Numbered from the stretch's first letter, positions 1 to 10,890 are shown. The stretch: 64,000 bases of DNA from Prochlorococcus marinus XMU1405 (GCF_017696275.1 NZ_JAAORF010000003.1:372001-436000); one strand, 5' to 3'. Made by a program: numbers and translations. The notes: generated by a model from the letters alone, not told the origin.

Positions 1-665
1 TTTTCTAAAAAGAATCCTTCTAGAAGGCCTTGAATTTGTCTTTCATTTTTCTTAGATGAGATAGATTCTCTAACCAGCTCATGAGCTTCTGCTGAGATTT
101 GAACAGCCTCTCTCATTCTCTTAATTTCAAATTCACTTTTAATTAATCTCATCTCATTTAAATAAATTTCTGGAGATTTTATAGAATTTGCACCAATACC
201 CATTCTTGAGCGATTTTCAAGTTGTTGTGAAAATATCTCCAATACTATTTTCTCAATTACTGGATGCTTACCAATTGAAAAAACAATTTCATCAGAACCA
301 TTTAAATAACCTGGGAGTAAATCTCTTAACTCATTTATTGAATGGGCTTTGTCAGCCTTAAACTCTTTTTCAGCGCCATCTAAACCCCATCTAAAGCCAT
401 GCCAGACTTCGCTAATAACATCTTTTGGTGCAACAAACAAAATAAACCTCTCTCCCTTTGGCTTATGCGATAAGAAAAGAGCAATCGCATCCGGCTCATC
501 AAAACCAGTTAAATACCAAAAATTACTATCTTGTCTAAAGGGATATTCACAATCGGCATGATGCTTAACAAGATTAGCTCCAGGGATAATAGCGGCTTTC
601 CCACCTAATTTATCAAGAAAAATTTCTCTTCTTTCTTCAAAAACTTTATTATTAGGTTTGAACAT
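1..665 (-). CDS. pepP: Xaa-Pro aminopeptidase (aminopeptidase P), N-terminal part, cut by window edge
   Basis: Reading the minus strand from an ATG at 665 gives an open frame that continues off the left edge (about 221 residues seen, no stop). The start reads MFKPNNKVFEERREIFLDKL. It is followed by the aminopeptidase P N-terminal (AMP_N) pattern, with the motifs HHADCEYPFRQDSNFWYLTG and EPDAIALFL. Proteins of this family remove an N-terminal residue preceding proline, using a two-metal pita-bread C-terminal domain. That domain lies outside the window, so metal ligands cannot be checked. The gene is transcribed divergently from the DUF21/CBS gene at 740, with about 74 bases between them. Family assignment is fairly sure; the exact specificity is inferred. 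Confidence 0.85.
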   Translation of the reverse strand, partial: MFKPNNKVFEERREIFLDKLGGKAAIIPGANLVKHHADCEYPFRQDSNFWYLTGFDEPDAIALFLSHKPKGERFILFVAPKDVISEVWHGFRWGLDGAEKEFKADKAHSINELRDLLPGYLNGSDEIVFSIGKHPVIEKIVLEIFSQQLENRSRMGIGANSIKSPEIYLNEMRLIKSEFEIKRMREAVQISAEAHELVRESISSKKNERQIQGLLEGFFLE

Positions 666-739
666 AAATTCTGAATTGGCGTGTTTTTAAAAAAAATGGA
701 AGAATGAATTAAAACAGATTTAATATTTAATCTATCTTA

Positions 740-1726
740 ATGGAACCAAGTGTTTACGGTTTAATTTTACTAATTTTCATTATCTTAATTGGGTCAGCAT
801 GTTGTTCGGGAGTAGAAGCAGCTTTTTTAGCTGTCAATTCAATTAGGATTTTAGAAATAGCCTCTAGACAGAAGCCTAAGAGTTCTGCGAATCAACTCCT
901 TAAACTTAGGAGACATCTTGGGAGAACATTAACTGTAATTACAATTACTAATAATGGATTCAACATAATTGGAAGCCTTATTTTAGGAGTATATGGAGCA
1001 TTAGTAATTAATAGTAATTATGGTTTAACCTTATTTTCGATTGCTTTTTATGTACTCGTTGTTTTGGTTGGAGAAGTACTACCTAAAGCTCTTGGCACAC
1101 GATTTTCATTACAAATAGCATTATTATCAGTTCCAATCCTGGGTGTATTAAATACTTTAATGAGGCCATTCTTAATATTAATAGAGCAAATTTTTCCAGT
1201 TATTACCGCAGAAAATGAAATTTCAACTGATGAAGAAGAAATAAGACAAATGGCAAAGATTGGGAGTCAAAAAGGTTTTATTGAAGCTGATGAGGCGGCA
1301 ATGATCTTTAAAGTGTTTCAATTAAATGATTTAAAAGCTAAAGATCTAATGATCCCCAGAGTATCAGCACCTTGTATTAATGGGTCTTCAAATCTTGATG
1401 AAATTTCACAACTCATAATGTCTGATAACTCACAATGGTGGGTTATTTTGGGAGATAAAGTAGATAAAATTCAAGGTGTTGTCAGACGTGAAAATATCTT
1501 AGAAAAATTATTAATTAATGGAGAAAATAAAAAATTATTATCAGAAATTTGCGAGCCTGTGGACTACATTCCTGAAATGATTAAGGCAGATCAATTATTA
1601 ACAAGATTTGACAAGGATCATAAAGGGGTGAAAGTAGTAGTAGATGAATTTGGGGGATTCGTGGGAATTATTGGTGCAGAAGCAGTGTTGTCTGTATTAG
1701 CTGGTTGGTGGAAAAATCAATCATGA
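740..1726 (+). CDS. DUF21/CNNM-type membrane protein with CBS domains (CorC/HlyC-like)
   Basis: 328 residues. The first 140 or so form a DUF21 (CNNM) membrane domain: hydrophobic segments around residues 5-30, 70-95 and 100-135, with SACCSGVEAAFLAVN near the start and VVLVGEVLPKALGTRFS in the middle. Residues from about 190 onward look like a CBS pair (LKAKDLMIPRVSAPCI, then DEFGGFVGIIGAEAVL at the end). Relatives are linked to divalent-cation or sodium transport, often magnesium, but the substrate here is unknown. The C-terminal CorC/HlyC transporter-associated domain common in the family is absent, so the protein is short. The last four bases (ATGA) overlap the next gene, which suggests translational coupling with the GTPase. 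Confidence 0.8.
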   Translation: MEPSVYGLILLIFIILIGSACCSGVEAAFLAVNSIRILEIASRQKPKSSANQLLKLRRHLGRTLTVITITNNGFNIIGSLILGVYGALVINSNYGLTLFSIAFYVLVVLVGEVLPKALGTRFSLQIALLSVPILGVLNTLMRPFLILIEQIFPVITAENEISTDEEEIRQMAKIGSQKGFIEADEAAMIFKVFQLNDLKAKDLMIPRVSAPCINGSSNLDEISQLIMSDNSQWWVILGDKVDKIQGVVRRENILEKLLINGENKKLLSEICEPVDYIPEMIKADQLLTRFDKDHKGVKVVVDEFGGFVGIIGAEAVLSVLAGWWKNQS

Positions 1727-2964
1727 AACAATTGATCATTAATAAAAATTATTTACTGTTAAAAAATTGGTGGGAGACTATGGATCTTACCAACTATGAA
1801 AAAAGTTTTTTTAATAAAGAAATAATTTCTTTTAATCAACAACTTTTTAGACTCAAAGAAAAAAAAATAAGAATTGGCGCATATGGTAAATCAGGTGTAG
1901 GAAAATCTTCTGTTTTAAATTCTTTATTAAAAAAAAATATATTCAAAACAGATATTATCAACGGGACCACAAGAGAAATTCAGGCTGAAGAATGGAAATT
2001 TAAAGATCAATCACTCAATAGTATAGAGTTACTAGATTCTCCAGGATTTGATTTCTGCAATATCAAATTCCCAGATAAAGTTTACTCCTCTATAAATCAC
2101 TCAGATCTGATCTTATTTATAATTTCGGGAGATTTAAATAGAAATGAGTTGAACGAAATCAACTCTTTTATAAAAGATGGAAAAAAAATTATTGTAATTT
2201 TAAACAAAATCGATCTATTTAATAAAAATGAATTAAAAGAAATAATTGAAAATATAAAATTTAAGCTTCCAAAAGACTTAAATATTCCAATAATCATTAA
2301 TCATGAAAACAATCTTAAAAATTACATAGCAAAATTAATCAATCAATATGGTGAGATAACATTAACACTAAATTCTATTCAATTAGCTGACAAATTGTTT
2401 CTGAAAATAAAAGAGCAAAGATTGAAAAGAAGGCAGAAATTAGCTCAATCAACTATAGGTAAATTTTCGACTATAAAGGCATCCGCAGTAGCTCTTAATC
2501 CTTTTATTTTATTTGATGTTGCTGGTAGTTTTGCACTAGATACTGCATTGATTAACGAATTAAGTAAGATTTACGGCTTAAAGTTGAAAGGTGAATCTAC
2601 AAGAAAAATATTTAAAAATATATCCATTAATAATTTATGTTTGGGCATCACTCAAGTCGGCGTTAACACCTCTTTCAACCTTATCAAGAAACTAATTCTT
2701 TTAACAGCACCTTTTACTAACGGGCTTTCATTATTACCCTATGGACCCATAGCAATTATTCAAGCTGCAATCGCGATATACTCTACAAAAATTCTAGGGA
2801 AATTAGCAGCAAAAGAAATATTTGTAAGAAGCAAAGCTTCTTTAATAGAACCCGCTATTTTGATCCAAAATATGAGTTTTAATGACCCAGAGATTTTTAA
2901 CTACATAAATATTTATTTTTCAAGTAGAAATTTAAATAATAATTTTGTTAGTTTTCTACCTTAA
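1723..2964 (+). CDS. Era-like GTPase with a hydrophobic DUF697-like C-terminal region
   Basis: 413 residues if started at the ATG at 1723, which overlaps the upstream stop as ATGA. An ATG at 1705 would add six residues but sits inside the upstream gene. G-motifs are clear: G1 GKSGVGKS at residues 55-62, a Thr-containing switch I (NGTTRE), G3 LDSPGFDF and G4 ILNKIDL. After about residue 230 there are hydrophobic stretches (AVALNPFILFDVAGSFALDT; TAPFTNGLSLLPYGPIAIIQ) that suggest membrane association, as in DUF697 GTPases. Its role is unknown. It sits between a putative ion transporter and the NAD genes nadD/nadE, in the same direction with short spacing. Confidence 0.75.
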   Translation: MKQLIINKNYLLLKNWWETMDLTNYEKSFFNKEIISFNQQLFRLKEKKIRIGAYGKSGVGKSSVLNSLLKKNIFKTDIINGTTREIQAEEWKFKDQSLNSIELLDSPGFDFCNIKFPDKVYSSINHSDLILFIISGDLNRNELNEINSFIKDGKKIIVILNKIDLFNKNELKEIIENIKFKLPKDLNIPIIINHENNLKNYIAKLINQYGEITLTLNSIQLADKLFLKIKEQRLKRRQKLAQSTIGKFSTIKASAVALNPFILFDVAGSFALDTALINELSKIYGLKLKGESTRKIFKNISINNLCLGITQVGVNTSFNLIKKLILLTAPFTNGLSLLPYGPIAIIQAAIAIYSTKILGKLAAKEIFVRSKASLIEPAILIQNMSFNDPEIFNYINIYFSSRNLNNNFVSFLP

Positions 2965-2972
2965 AACTTAAA

Positions 2973-3551
2973 ATGGGAAAAAGCATTGCTTTATTTGGTA
3001 CGAGTGCTGATCCACCTACTATTGGACACAAAAAAATTCTTGAAGAATTATCCAAAATTTATACTTTTACAATAAGCTATGTGAGCAACAACCCCCAAAA
3101 AAAGCACATAGAGGATATTTCAATTCGTAGCCATTTATTAAAAACTCTTATTGATGATTTAGATAATCCCAAAATTTTATTTAATCAAAAAATAAGTAGC
3201 CAATGGGCAGTAGAGTCAATCAAAAAATGTAAAGAAATTTATAAATTTAATAATTTAGATTTTGTAATTGGGAGTGATTTAATTAAAGATATTTTCTACT
3301 GGAAAGATTTCGACAAAATTATTTTGGAGGTAAGTTTTTTTATAATTTTAAGAGAGGGATATCCTATTGAATCAAATACTCTTAAAATGTTAGAAACTTA
3401 TAGAGTGAAATTTAAGATTTCAACCATCAAAACCCCAAATATTTCAAGTTCTAAGTTTAGATTAAATTTTAATTGTTCTAATTTACCGTCGTCGTTAATA
3501 GATATAGTTAAGAGGAATAATTTATATGAATCCATCAAATTAGTTGAATGA
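2973..3551 (+). CDS. nadD: nicotinate-nucleotide adenylyltransferase
   Basis: 192 residues, near the usual family length. The enzyme adenylylates nicotinate mononucleotide to deamido-NAD, the penultimate step of NAD synthesis. The nucleotidyltransferase signature is at the N-terminus: ALFGTSADPPTIGHKKILEE, a variant of GxFDPxHxGH with an extra-polar GTSADPP loop. The second signature (ISSSKFR, a version of ISSTxIR) is near residue 160. The next gene, nadE, overlaps it by four bases (ATGA at 3548-3551) and performs the following reaction, which strongly supports the assignment. Confidence 0.88.
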   Translation: MGKSIALFGTSADPPTIGHKKILEELSKIYTFTISYVSNNPQKKHIEDISIRSHLLKTLIDDLDNPKILFNQKISSQWAVESIKKCKEIYKFNNLDFVIGSDLIKDIFYWKDFDKIILEVSFFIILREGYPIESNTLKMLETYRVKFKISTIKTPNISSSKFRLNFNCSNLPSSLIDIVKRNNLYESIKLVE

Positions 3552-5245
3552 AATTTTTACTTGCCCAAATAAATCCAGTTGTTGGAGATTTAGAGGGCAA
3601 TGCAAAAAAAATACTTAATATTGCTTCGAAAGCTAGATCAATTTCTGCTGATTTTGTTCTTACACCAGAATTATCATTATGGGGATATCCTGCAAATGAC
3701 TTACTTTTTAAAAAAAATTTAATCAAAAATCAGTACCAAATTCTTGATCAATTAGCTTTAGATATTAATAAAAAATATGGTAACTTAAGCATCTCAATCG
3801 GAATAGCTGAGAAAGTAAATGATTCTTTTTTTCCTAATCTTTATAATTCTATTGCGTTGGTTGAGGGCGGCGAATGGAAAATAATTGCTCGGAAAATTAT
3901 CCTTCCCACTTATGAAGTATTTGATGAGAAAAGATACTTTAGATCAGAAGAAAAAGTTTCCGTATTGATTAAACAAATTAAAAATAAAACTTGGCGACTT
4001 GGCTTTACTATATGTGAGGATTTATGGGTCAACAAAGATATAGAGGGTAGAGGAATCCATAGAAAAAATCCCATTATTGATTTAAAGAAAAAAAAAGTTG
4101 ATATTTTAGTAAATTTATCAGCCTCCCCATATACTCTGAAAAAGTTAGAGCTAAGATCCAAGGTTTCCAGTTTTGCTGCAAAATATCTTCAAGTACCGCT
4201 GATTTATGTCAACCAGATTGGAGCAAATGATAATTTAATTTTTGATGGAAATAGTTTTATTCTTGATAAGAATGGATCTAAAATTAAGCAATTAAAATCT
4301 TTTTCGGAAGATCTCTCCAGCTGGGAAATTGAGCAAACAAAACCTGAAAAAAATGAATTTAAAAACTCCGAAATGTCATCAATTTTTGATGCATTAGTCC
4401 TTGGTGTTAAAGATTATGCAAAAAAATGTGGATTTAAAACAGCTTTAGTTGGATTAAGTGGTGGTATTGATTCAGCACTTGTCTCAGCAATTGCTACAGC
4501 GGCTCTAGGAAGTGATAATGTTTATTGCGTTTCAATGCCCTCTAAGTGGAGCTCATCTCATTCAAAGAGTGATGCAAAAGATTTAGCAAGAAGATTACAG
4601 ATAAGTTTCAAGAGCATTCCAATTGAAAACTTGATGACCTCTTTTGAAGAATCATTTATAAAAACCATATCTTTCGAGATGGCTGAAATAACAAATCAAA
4701 ATATTCAGTCAAGGATAAGAGGCACACTTCTTATGGCTTTAGCAAATCAAGAAAAGCATTTGTTACTCTCGACAGGCAATAAATCAGAACTAGCCGTAGG
4801 ATATTGCACACTTTATGGTGATATGAATGGGGGATTATCTGTAATTGGGGATTTATATAAAACTAATGTTTTTAAATTATGTAATTGGCTTGATAGTGAA
4901 GATTCAATTAATAGTAGAAAGTTATATATGTTAGATACTAGTGGAGATATAATTGGAGAAAATATACGTAAAAAAGCCCCAAGTGCTGAATTAGGACCTA
5001 ATCAATTAGATACTGATAGTCTCCCACCTTACTCTACTTTAGATAAAATTCTTAAAGGAATTATTGAAGAGAAAAAAGATTTACAACAACTAGAAGAAGA
5101 TGGTTATAAAAAAGATTTAATTTTAAAAATTATCTCACTCATAAAAAAAGCGGAATTTAAAAGAAAGCAGGCTCCTCCAATCCTAAAACTAAGCAGTCAA
5201 TCTTTAGGAAGTGACTGGAGAGTTCCCATAGCAATATCTTATTAA
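3548..5245 (+). CDS. nadE: glutamine-dependent NAD+ synthetase
   Basis: 565 residues. The N-terminal half (1-260) is a nitrilase-fold glutamine amidase: TPELSLWGYP holds the catalytic Glu, RKIILPTYEVFDE the Lys, and GFTICEDLW the nucleophilic Cys. The C-terminal half is the N-type ATP pyrophosphatase NAD synthase, with the P-loop LVGLSGGIDSALVSA near residue 300 and STGNKSELAVGYCTLYGD further on. It amidates deamido-NAD with ammonia channelled from glutamine. It is translationally coupled to nadD by an ATGA overlap. Its TAA stop lies in a TTAA that is also the stop of the gene on the other strand. Confidence 0.95.
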   Translation: MKFLLAQINPVVGDLEGNAKKILNIASKARSISADFVLTPELSLWGYPANDLLFKKNLIKNQYQILDQLALDINKKYGNLSISIGIAEKVNDSFFPNLYNSIALVEGGEWKIIARKIILPTYEVFDEKRYFRSEEKVSVLIKQIKNKTWRLGFTICEDLWVNKDIEGRGIHRKNPIIDLKKKKVDILVNLSASPYTLKKLELRSKVSSFAAKYLQVPLIYVNQIGANDNLIFDGNSFILDKNGSKIKQLKSFSEDLSSWEIEQTKPEKNEFKNSEMSSIFDALVLGVKDYAKKCGFKTALVGLSGGIDSALVSAIATAALGSDNVYCVSMPSKWSSSHSKSDAKDLARRLQISFKSIPIENLMTSFEESFIKTISFEMAEITNQNIQSRIRGTLLMALANQEKHLLLSTGNKSELAVGYCTLYGDMNGGLSVIGDLYKTNVFKLCNWLDSEDSINSRKLYMLDTSGDIIGENIRKKAPSAELGPNQLDTDSLPPYSTLDKILKGIIEEKKDLQQLEEDGYKKDLILKIISLIKKAEFKRKQAPPILKLSSQSLGSDWRVPIAISY

Positions 5246-6300
5246 TCACTATAAGAACACTCTTGGATTTTTTTTAAAGGCCGTTTAACTGAATCAAGGT
5301 TGATACCTTTTTTGATAGCAAGAATTATGCCTGCAGCTTCTAAATAATTATCAACTTCAAAAAGATTGGGATAGTTATAAAACTCATTTGTCACTTTTAA
5401 TGTATTTTGATTTTTTACAGAGATAATATTTAAACCTTTTTCAATCCCTGCTAGTACTGCTTCTCCTCCTAATGCACTATTAGGAACAACAATCGATTCA
5501 ATTTGATCAGGGTGTAGTGAGATTGATCCATTTTTAGCAGGCAATTCAACAATATCAGGTGCATTGCTTAACCCAATCAGTACAGATGGTAAAAAAGTGT
5601 ATCCTATTTCTTCTGCAGCTGCACGAGAATCTAAATTTTCATTCAATTCAATTGGATTTAAAGCAGGTGCGTGAGCACAGGGAACTTTTAAAAATTTGCT
5701 TATTAAATGACTTATGACTGCTTCGACTCCAGCAATAGGATCAACACCTTTCCCCTCTCGATAAATATTTGTTTCTAAAGAATCTGGATCATCAGGAAAT
5801 TTTGCCACAATTGCTATTGCCGTAACTCCTTTTTCTATTAAACATTTTCCAGCATCAATTAGAGTATCAGGATTTTCAATTCTGCCACCACTGACTTTTG
5901 AAGAATCAGAATCAATAACTATGTTTAATGGCTTTTTTGTAATCGCATAAGAATGAACATTAATTCCTAAAGTAGAAACACATGCATCAGCAACTTGTAA
6001 ATGTCTCACTAATATTTCTTTTTCAATGGCTGAATCAAAAATTATCCCAATTTTCTGTTGCTTTACCCTTTTTAAAGCGATTTCTCCTTTAGCAAGTCGG
6101 TCTAAACTATAACCCTCAACATAAAAAATATTTTTATCTTTTTCAGAAAGATTACCACCATTCATAACATTTGGATGAGTAATTAAACATCCACTTGCCG
6201 ATGCTAATAATTTAGCGGTTGGAAGTGCATCTCCAGCAAAACCTCCTACTTCACAACCAATACCAGTTGGAACTATGAATATTGTTGGTGAATTTTCCAT
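5242..6300 (-). CDS. DUF3326 family protein of unknown function
   Basis: 352 residues, matching the DUF3326 family found in cyanobacteria and plants. The N-terminus FIVPTGIGCEVGGFAGDALP and the segment CLITHPNVMNGGNLSEKDKN are characteristic. No signal peptide or membrane segment is visible. I know of no established function. It is the last gene of a run that follows the ATP synthase cluster, 28 bases after the 63-residue gene. Its stop codon shares a TTAA palindrome with nadE on the opposite strand. Confidence 0.75.
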   Translation of the reverse strand: MENSPTIFIVPTGIGCEVGGFAGDALPTAKLLASASGCLITHPNVMNGGNLSEKDKNIFYVEGYSLDRLAKGEIALKRVKQQKIGIIFDSAIEKEILVRHLQVADACVSTLGINVHSYAITKKPLNIVIDSDSSKVSGGRIENPDTLIDAGKCLIEKGVTAIAIVAKFPDDPDSLETNIYREGKGVDPIAGVEAVISHLISKFLKVPCAHAPALNPIELNENLDSRAAAEEIGYTFLPSVLIGLSNAPDIVELPAKNGSISLHPDQIESIVVPNSALGGEAVLAGIEKGLNIISVKNQNTLKVTNEFYNYPNLFEVDNYLEAAGIILAIKKGINLDSVKRPLKKIQECSYSD

Positions 6301-6328
6301 TATTTAAAAATATTTCAATTTATATTTC

Positions 6329-6520
6329 TTAATTAGCTAAGACAGCTTTAATTTTAAGTTTTTTTGTTCCAAAAGAGTCAATAGAATTTTGAATATCAAC
6401 AATTGACCATCGAATTAAATCACCTTTTTTTTCTAAATTTGCAATGATGAATTTCCTTAAATTTTTTACTTTTATTGAAGCTGGCCAATCTAAATAGTAA
6501 TCAACTGAACTTAATTTCAT
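6329..6520 (-). CDS. small conserved-looking protein coupled to a [2Fe-2S] ferredoxin
   Basis: 63 residues beginning MKLSSVDYYLDWPASIKVKN. No domain is recognised. It is basic and amphipathic, with no membrane segment and no cysteine. The ATG overlaps the stop of the preceding ferredoxin gene as ATGA (6517-6520), the usual mark of translational coupling, so the two products may work together. It may be one of the short conserved cyanobacterial proteins without a name. That it is coding rests on the coupled start and position between two real genes. Confidence 0.6.
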   Translation of the reverse strand: MKLSSVDYYLDWPASIKVKNLRKFIIANLEKKGDLIRWSIVDIQNSIDSFGTKKLKIKAVLAN

Positions 6521-6843
6521 TTTTGATATTTACCAAATTGATCATTATACAAATCATCTTCGACTTCTTTACCAATAACAATATTCAAATCCGACTTGGG
6601 ATATGCCACACATAAAAGTGCAAAGCCCTTTTCCCTCAAATCATCATTTAATCCCATAGCATCTTCTTGATCTACAGATCCTTCCAATATCATGGATGCA
6701 CAATCTGTACAAACTCCTGAACAACAACTACTTGGTAAATCTATTCCATTCATTTTTGCCGCTGAAATAATATCTTGATCTTCAGAACATAAAAAACTAA
6801 AAGTCTTTTGCTCAAATTGAACTTTGATATTGTATTCAGGCAT
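6517..6843 (-). CDS. [2Fe-2S] ferredoxin-like protein
   Basis: 108 residues. The plant-type [2Fe-2S] pattern CX4CX2C is present as C40, C45 and C48 in SSCCSGVCTDCAS, with the distal ligand C78 in FALLCVAYP. There is an additional Cys at 41. The C-terminal tail (about residues 90-108, KEVEDDLYNDQFGKYQK) extends past the core fold. It is diverged from the major photosynthetic ferredoxin, so it probably serves a specialised acceptor that cannot be named from sequence. It lies 16 bases after the ATP synthase gamma gene and overlaps the next small gene by four bases, so it may be transcribed as a tail of the atp operon. Confidence 0.82.
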   Translation of the reverse strand: MPEYNIKVQFEQKTFSFLCSEDQDIISAAKMNGIDLPSSCCSGVCTDCASMILEGSVDQEDAMGLNDDLREKGFALLCVAYPKSDLNIVIGKEVEDDLYNDQFGKYQK

Positions 6844-6859
6844 ATCCTAAATCTTATTG

Positions 6860-7810
6860 CTAAACTGCAGAACCTCCTACAACCTCTAATATTTCTTGAG
6901 TAATAGCTGCTTGCCTAGCTTTGTTATAGGTTAGATTCAAAGTACTTGCTAATTCTTTAGCATTATCACTCGCATTATTCATAGCAGTCATCCTGCAAGC
7001 GAGTTCTGAAGCTGCTGACTCTTGAAGAGCTCTTAGTACCTGATTCTGTAAATATAATGGTAATAAGGAATCTAATAGTTGATCAGGACTTTGTTCAAAA
7101 ACAATATCTGATGGCAACTTCTCTGAATCACTTTTTTCCATATTTGATTTTTCAACAAGTAACTTACTATCTTTTGTAGTCAACCTAAAAATTTCATCGT
7201 TTTCCTCAGCAATTCCTTGAGGGTCAAGTGGCAATAGCGTTTGAACGACAGGAGCGCAGCTGACTAGAGTTATGAATTTCGTGTAAATAATTTCCACCCT
7301 ATCAGAATCTTCTGAGAGAAATTCAGCTAAAATTTCATTTGTTACTCCTTCAGAGTCCTTGACTGTGGGTACCTGTTCTAGTTCTTTGAAAGTACTTTTA
7401 ATTACATATCTATCCTTTCTATTTTGAAAATATCCAATAGCTTTCTTCCCTACCAAAATTAAATTTGGCTGGTACCCTTGTTTGACTAATTCTGCGTATC
7501 TTATTTCTACCTTTTTTATTATATTAGTATTGTAACCACCGCATAAACCTCTATCCGCTGTTATGCAAACCAAAGTGATGCTCTTGACTTCTCTCTTGGA
7601 TAATAAAGGAGAGTCGACAGCCTCAAATTGAACTCTAGATTGGATATTTTCTAAGACCCGAGCAAGTTTATCTGCAAAAGGTCTACTCTTAAGAACTTGA
7701 TCTTGAGCTCTCCTAACTTTTGCAGCTGCAACAAGTCTCATGGCCTCCGTTATTTTTCTTGTATTTTTAACAGAAACGATTCGATCTCTAATCTCTTTAA
7801 GATTTGCCAT
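6860..7810 (-). CDS. atpG: ATP synthase gamma subunit
   Basis: 316 residues (called atpC in cyanobacterial nomenclature). Gamma is the central rotor stalk linking the c-ring to the alpha3beta3 head. The N-terminal helix [20 protein letters not shown] and the C-terminal helix [15 protein letters not shown] are typical, with GLCGGYNTN in the middle. Between roughly residues 195 and 230 there is the extra loop found in cyanobacterial and chloroplast gamma. It has no cysteine pair, so the chloroplast thiol switch is absent, as is usual for cyanobacteria. The gene follows atpA by 19 bases. Beta and epsilon are not in this window, as expected for cyanobacteria, where they are encoded elsewhere. Confidence 0.95.
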   Translation of the reverse strand: MANLKEIRDRIVSVKNTRKITEAMRLVAAAKVRRAQDQVLKSRPFADKLARVLENIQSRVQFEAVDSPLLSKREVKSITLVCITADRGLCGGYNTNIIKKVEIRYAELVKQGYQPNLILVGKKAIGYFQNRKDRYVIKSTFKELEQVPTVKDSEGVTNEILAEFLSEDSDRVEIIYTKFITLVSCAPVVQTLLPLDPQGIAEENDEIFRLTTKDSKLLVEKSNMEKSDSEKLPSDIVFEQSPDQLLDSLLPLYLQNQVLRALQESAASELACRMTAMNNASDNAKELASTLNLTYNKARQAAITQEILEVVGGSAV

Positions 7811-7829
7811 GGTATCTCCTTAAATAAAT

Positions 7830-9359
<1,530 letters not shown>

Positions 9360-9377
9360 TTAAGGTTGATTTAAAAG

Positions 9378-9920
9378 TTACTTGGAAAGGGATAAGCCAA
9401 GTTTTCTAATTTGTGAAGCAAGGGAAGCATCAATTACTTTTGATCCTACACTGGCGACGAAACCACCAATAAGAGATGGGTCGATTTTAGTTACAAGTTC
9501 TAATTTTTCAGTTCCAGCAATATTGATGATCTTTTTGGTAATTAAACCTTTCTGTTCATCAGTAAGCTCGACTGCAGAAGTAACAGTTGCCAAAGCAATA
9601 TTACTATTTTCTCTGTAAATCTCTAAAAACCTATCAAGAATTGAAGTGAGGATTCCAATTCTTTGCCTATCGGCCAATAATTTTAAGAAATTCAGTAAAG
9701 AAGAATTAACCTTATTTGAAAAAATTTCAATAATGATTTTCTTCTTAGCATCTGTCTCTAAAATGGGAGAGGATAATGCCTTCTCCAATTCAGGGGAATC
9801 ATTTATTAATTCCAAAAGTTGTTTAACCTCAGAAACCATCTCTTCAGTTTGCGAATTTTCATTCACAACTTGAAGTAATGCCTCTGCGTATGGTGTAGTA
9901 ACTGAATTTAAAAGTGGCAT
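9378..9920 (-). CDS. atpH: ATP synthase delta subunit
   Basis: 180 residues (atpD in cyanobacterial naming). Delta caps the F1 head and holds the peripheral stalk b/b'. The N-terminus LLNSVTTPYAEALLQVVNEN and the C-terminal KIDPSLIGGFVASVGSKVID match the OSCP/delta family. The ATG shares one base with the stop of atpF (TAATG at 9920), which implies coupled translation. Subunit order b'-b-delta-alpha-gamma supports the identity. Confidence 0.94.
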   Translation of the reverse strand: MPLLNSVTTPYAEALLQVVNENSQTEEMVSEVKQLLELINDSPELEKALSSPILETDAKKKIIIEIFSNKVNSSLLNFLKLLADRQRIGILTSILDRFLEIYRENSNIALATVTSAVELTDEQKGLITKKIINIAGTEKLELVTKIDPSLIGGFVASVGSKVIDASLASQIRKLGLSLSK

Positions 9921-10432
9921 TAGTTCACCTCAATATTGTTAATTGATTGAGTTACCAAATTTTCTTGTGTTGTTTTATCAAGTCGATTTGGGAGAGATTC
10001 TAAAGCTTTCTTAATTGCCAGTTCAACAGCTTCTTTTCTTAGTTGAGAAATTGCTCTGGATGCTTCAGAGCTTTCATCAGAGATTGCACTTTGTTTAATT
10101 CGTGCCATCTCCTCTATCGCTTTTTTCTCGCTTTCCATTCTGATTGATTCAGATCTTTTAAGAGAATCAGCTTTAATTTGAGAAGCTTTTTCTTCTGCTG
10201 AAGATAAATCTTTCTTCGCCTTTTCTAAAGCTTGAGTTGCATTTTGGAGTCGATCTTCAGCATCTTTTAATTCAAGAAGGATTCCTTCTCTCCTTTTTTG
10301 AAGCATTTTACCTAAGAAACCAGGCAAAAATTTATAAAGACCGAAAACCACTACAGCCCAATTAAGGATATTAGTTTCGAATAAATTGAAGTTCAATCCA
10401 AAACCTTCTGTAGCTAAAAGAGTTAAATTCAT
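9920..10432 (-). CDS. atpF: ATP synthase subunit b
   Basis: 170 residues. One hydrophobic N-terminal membrane segment (around residues 22-45, [20 protein letters not shown]) is followed by a long charged helix with few helix breakers, as expected for the peripheral stalk coiled coil. It pairs with the b' subunit encoded directly upstream; the two genes overlap by four bases (ATGA). The presence of separate b and b' is typical of photosynthetic bacteria and chloroplasts. Confidence 0.93.
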   Translation of the reverse strand: MNLTLLATEGFGLNFNLFETNILNWAVVVFGLYKFLPGFLGKMLQKRREGILLELKDAEDRLQNATQALEKAKKDLSSAEEKASQIKADSLKRSESIRMESEKKAIEEMARIKQSAISDESSEASRAISQLRKEAVELAIKKALESLPNRLDKTTQENLVTQSINNIEVN

Positions 10433-10890
10433 TTTTCTAGAATCAATCTATTAACAATAAGTTCGCTTAGATCATCAGCCTGTTTAGAAAGTTGATCACG
10501 AGCAGCGGACGTCTGACTTTCAATTTCTAGTCTTGCCTTTTCTTTTGAAGCATTTGCTTCATTATTAGCAAGTTCTAGTGCTTCTTTATAAAGCTTGTCA
10601 GACTCATTCTCAGCTTCGCTAACAATTCTTTGGGCTTCTGAACGAGCACTTTGAAGCTGAGTTAATAAATCAGCTTCTAATTTTTTAACCTCAGAAAGTT
10701 TATTTTTGGCCTCAATAATATTATTACTTACAAACTTTTCTCTTTTTTCTACAACATTGCCAACAGGCTTAAAAAAGAGAGAATTTAATATGTAAGTAAG
10801 CGCAACTACTTGTATTGCCATTAGTGGCAAAGTGGCATTAATATCAAATAATCCACCTTCTGTAGCACCAAAAAAATTAAAGGCCAACAT
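10429..10890 (-). CDS. atpF2: ATP synthase subunit b'
   Basis: 153 residues (also called atpG in cyanobacterial naming). The protein starts [20 protein letters not shown], then a single membrane helix around residues 20-40 and a long Glu/Lys/Ala-rich helix ([20 protein letters not shown]). It forms the second chain of the peripheral stalk with subunit b. It is followed by atpF with a four-base overlap and preceded by the c-subunit gene after a 67-base gap. Confidence 0.93.
   Translation of the reverse strand: MLAFNFFGATEGGLFDINATLPLMAIQVVALTYILNSLFFKPVGNVVEKREKFVSNNIIEAKNKLSEVKKLEADLLTQLQSARSEAQRIVSEAENESDKLYKEALELANNEANASKEKARLEIESQTSAARDQLSKQADDLSELIVNRLILEK

Noticed and set aside
349..561. 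70-codon plus-strand frame
   Set aside because: It is antisense to the pepP coding sequence, whose translation matches a known family.
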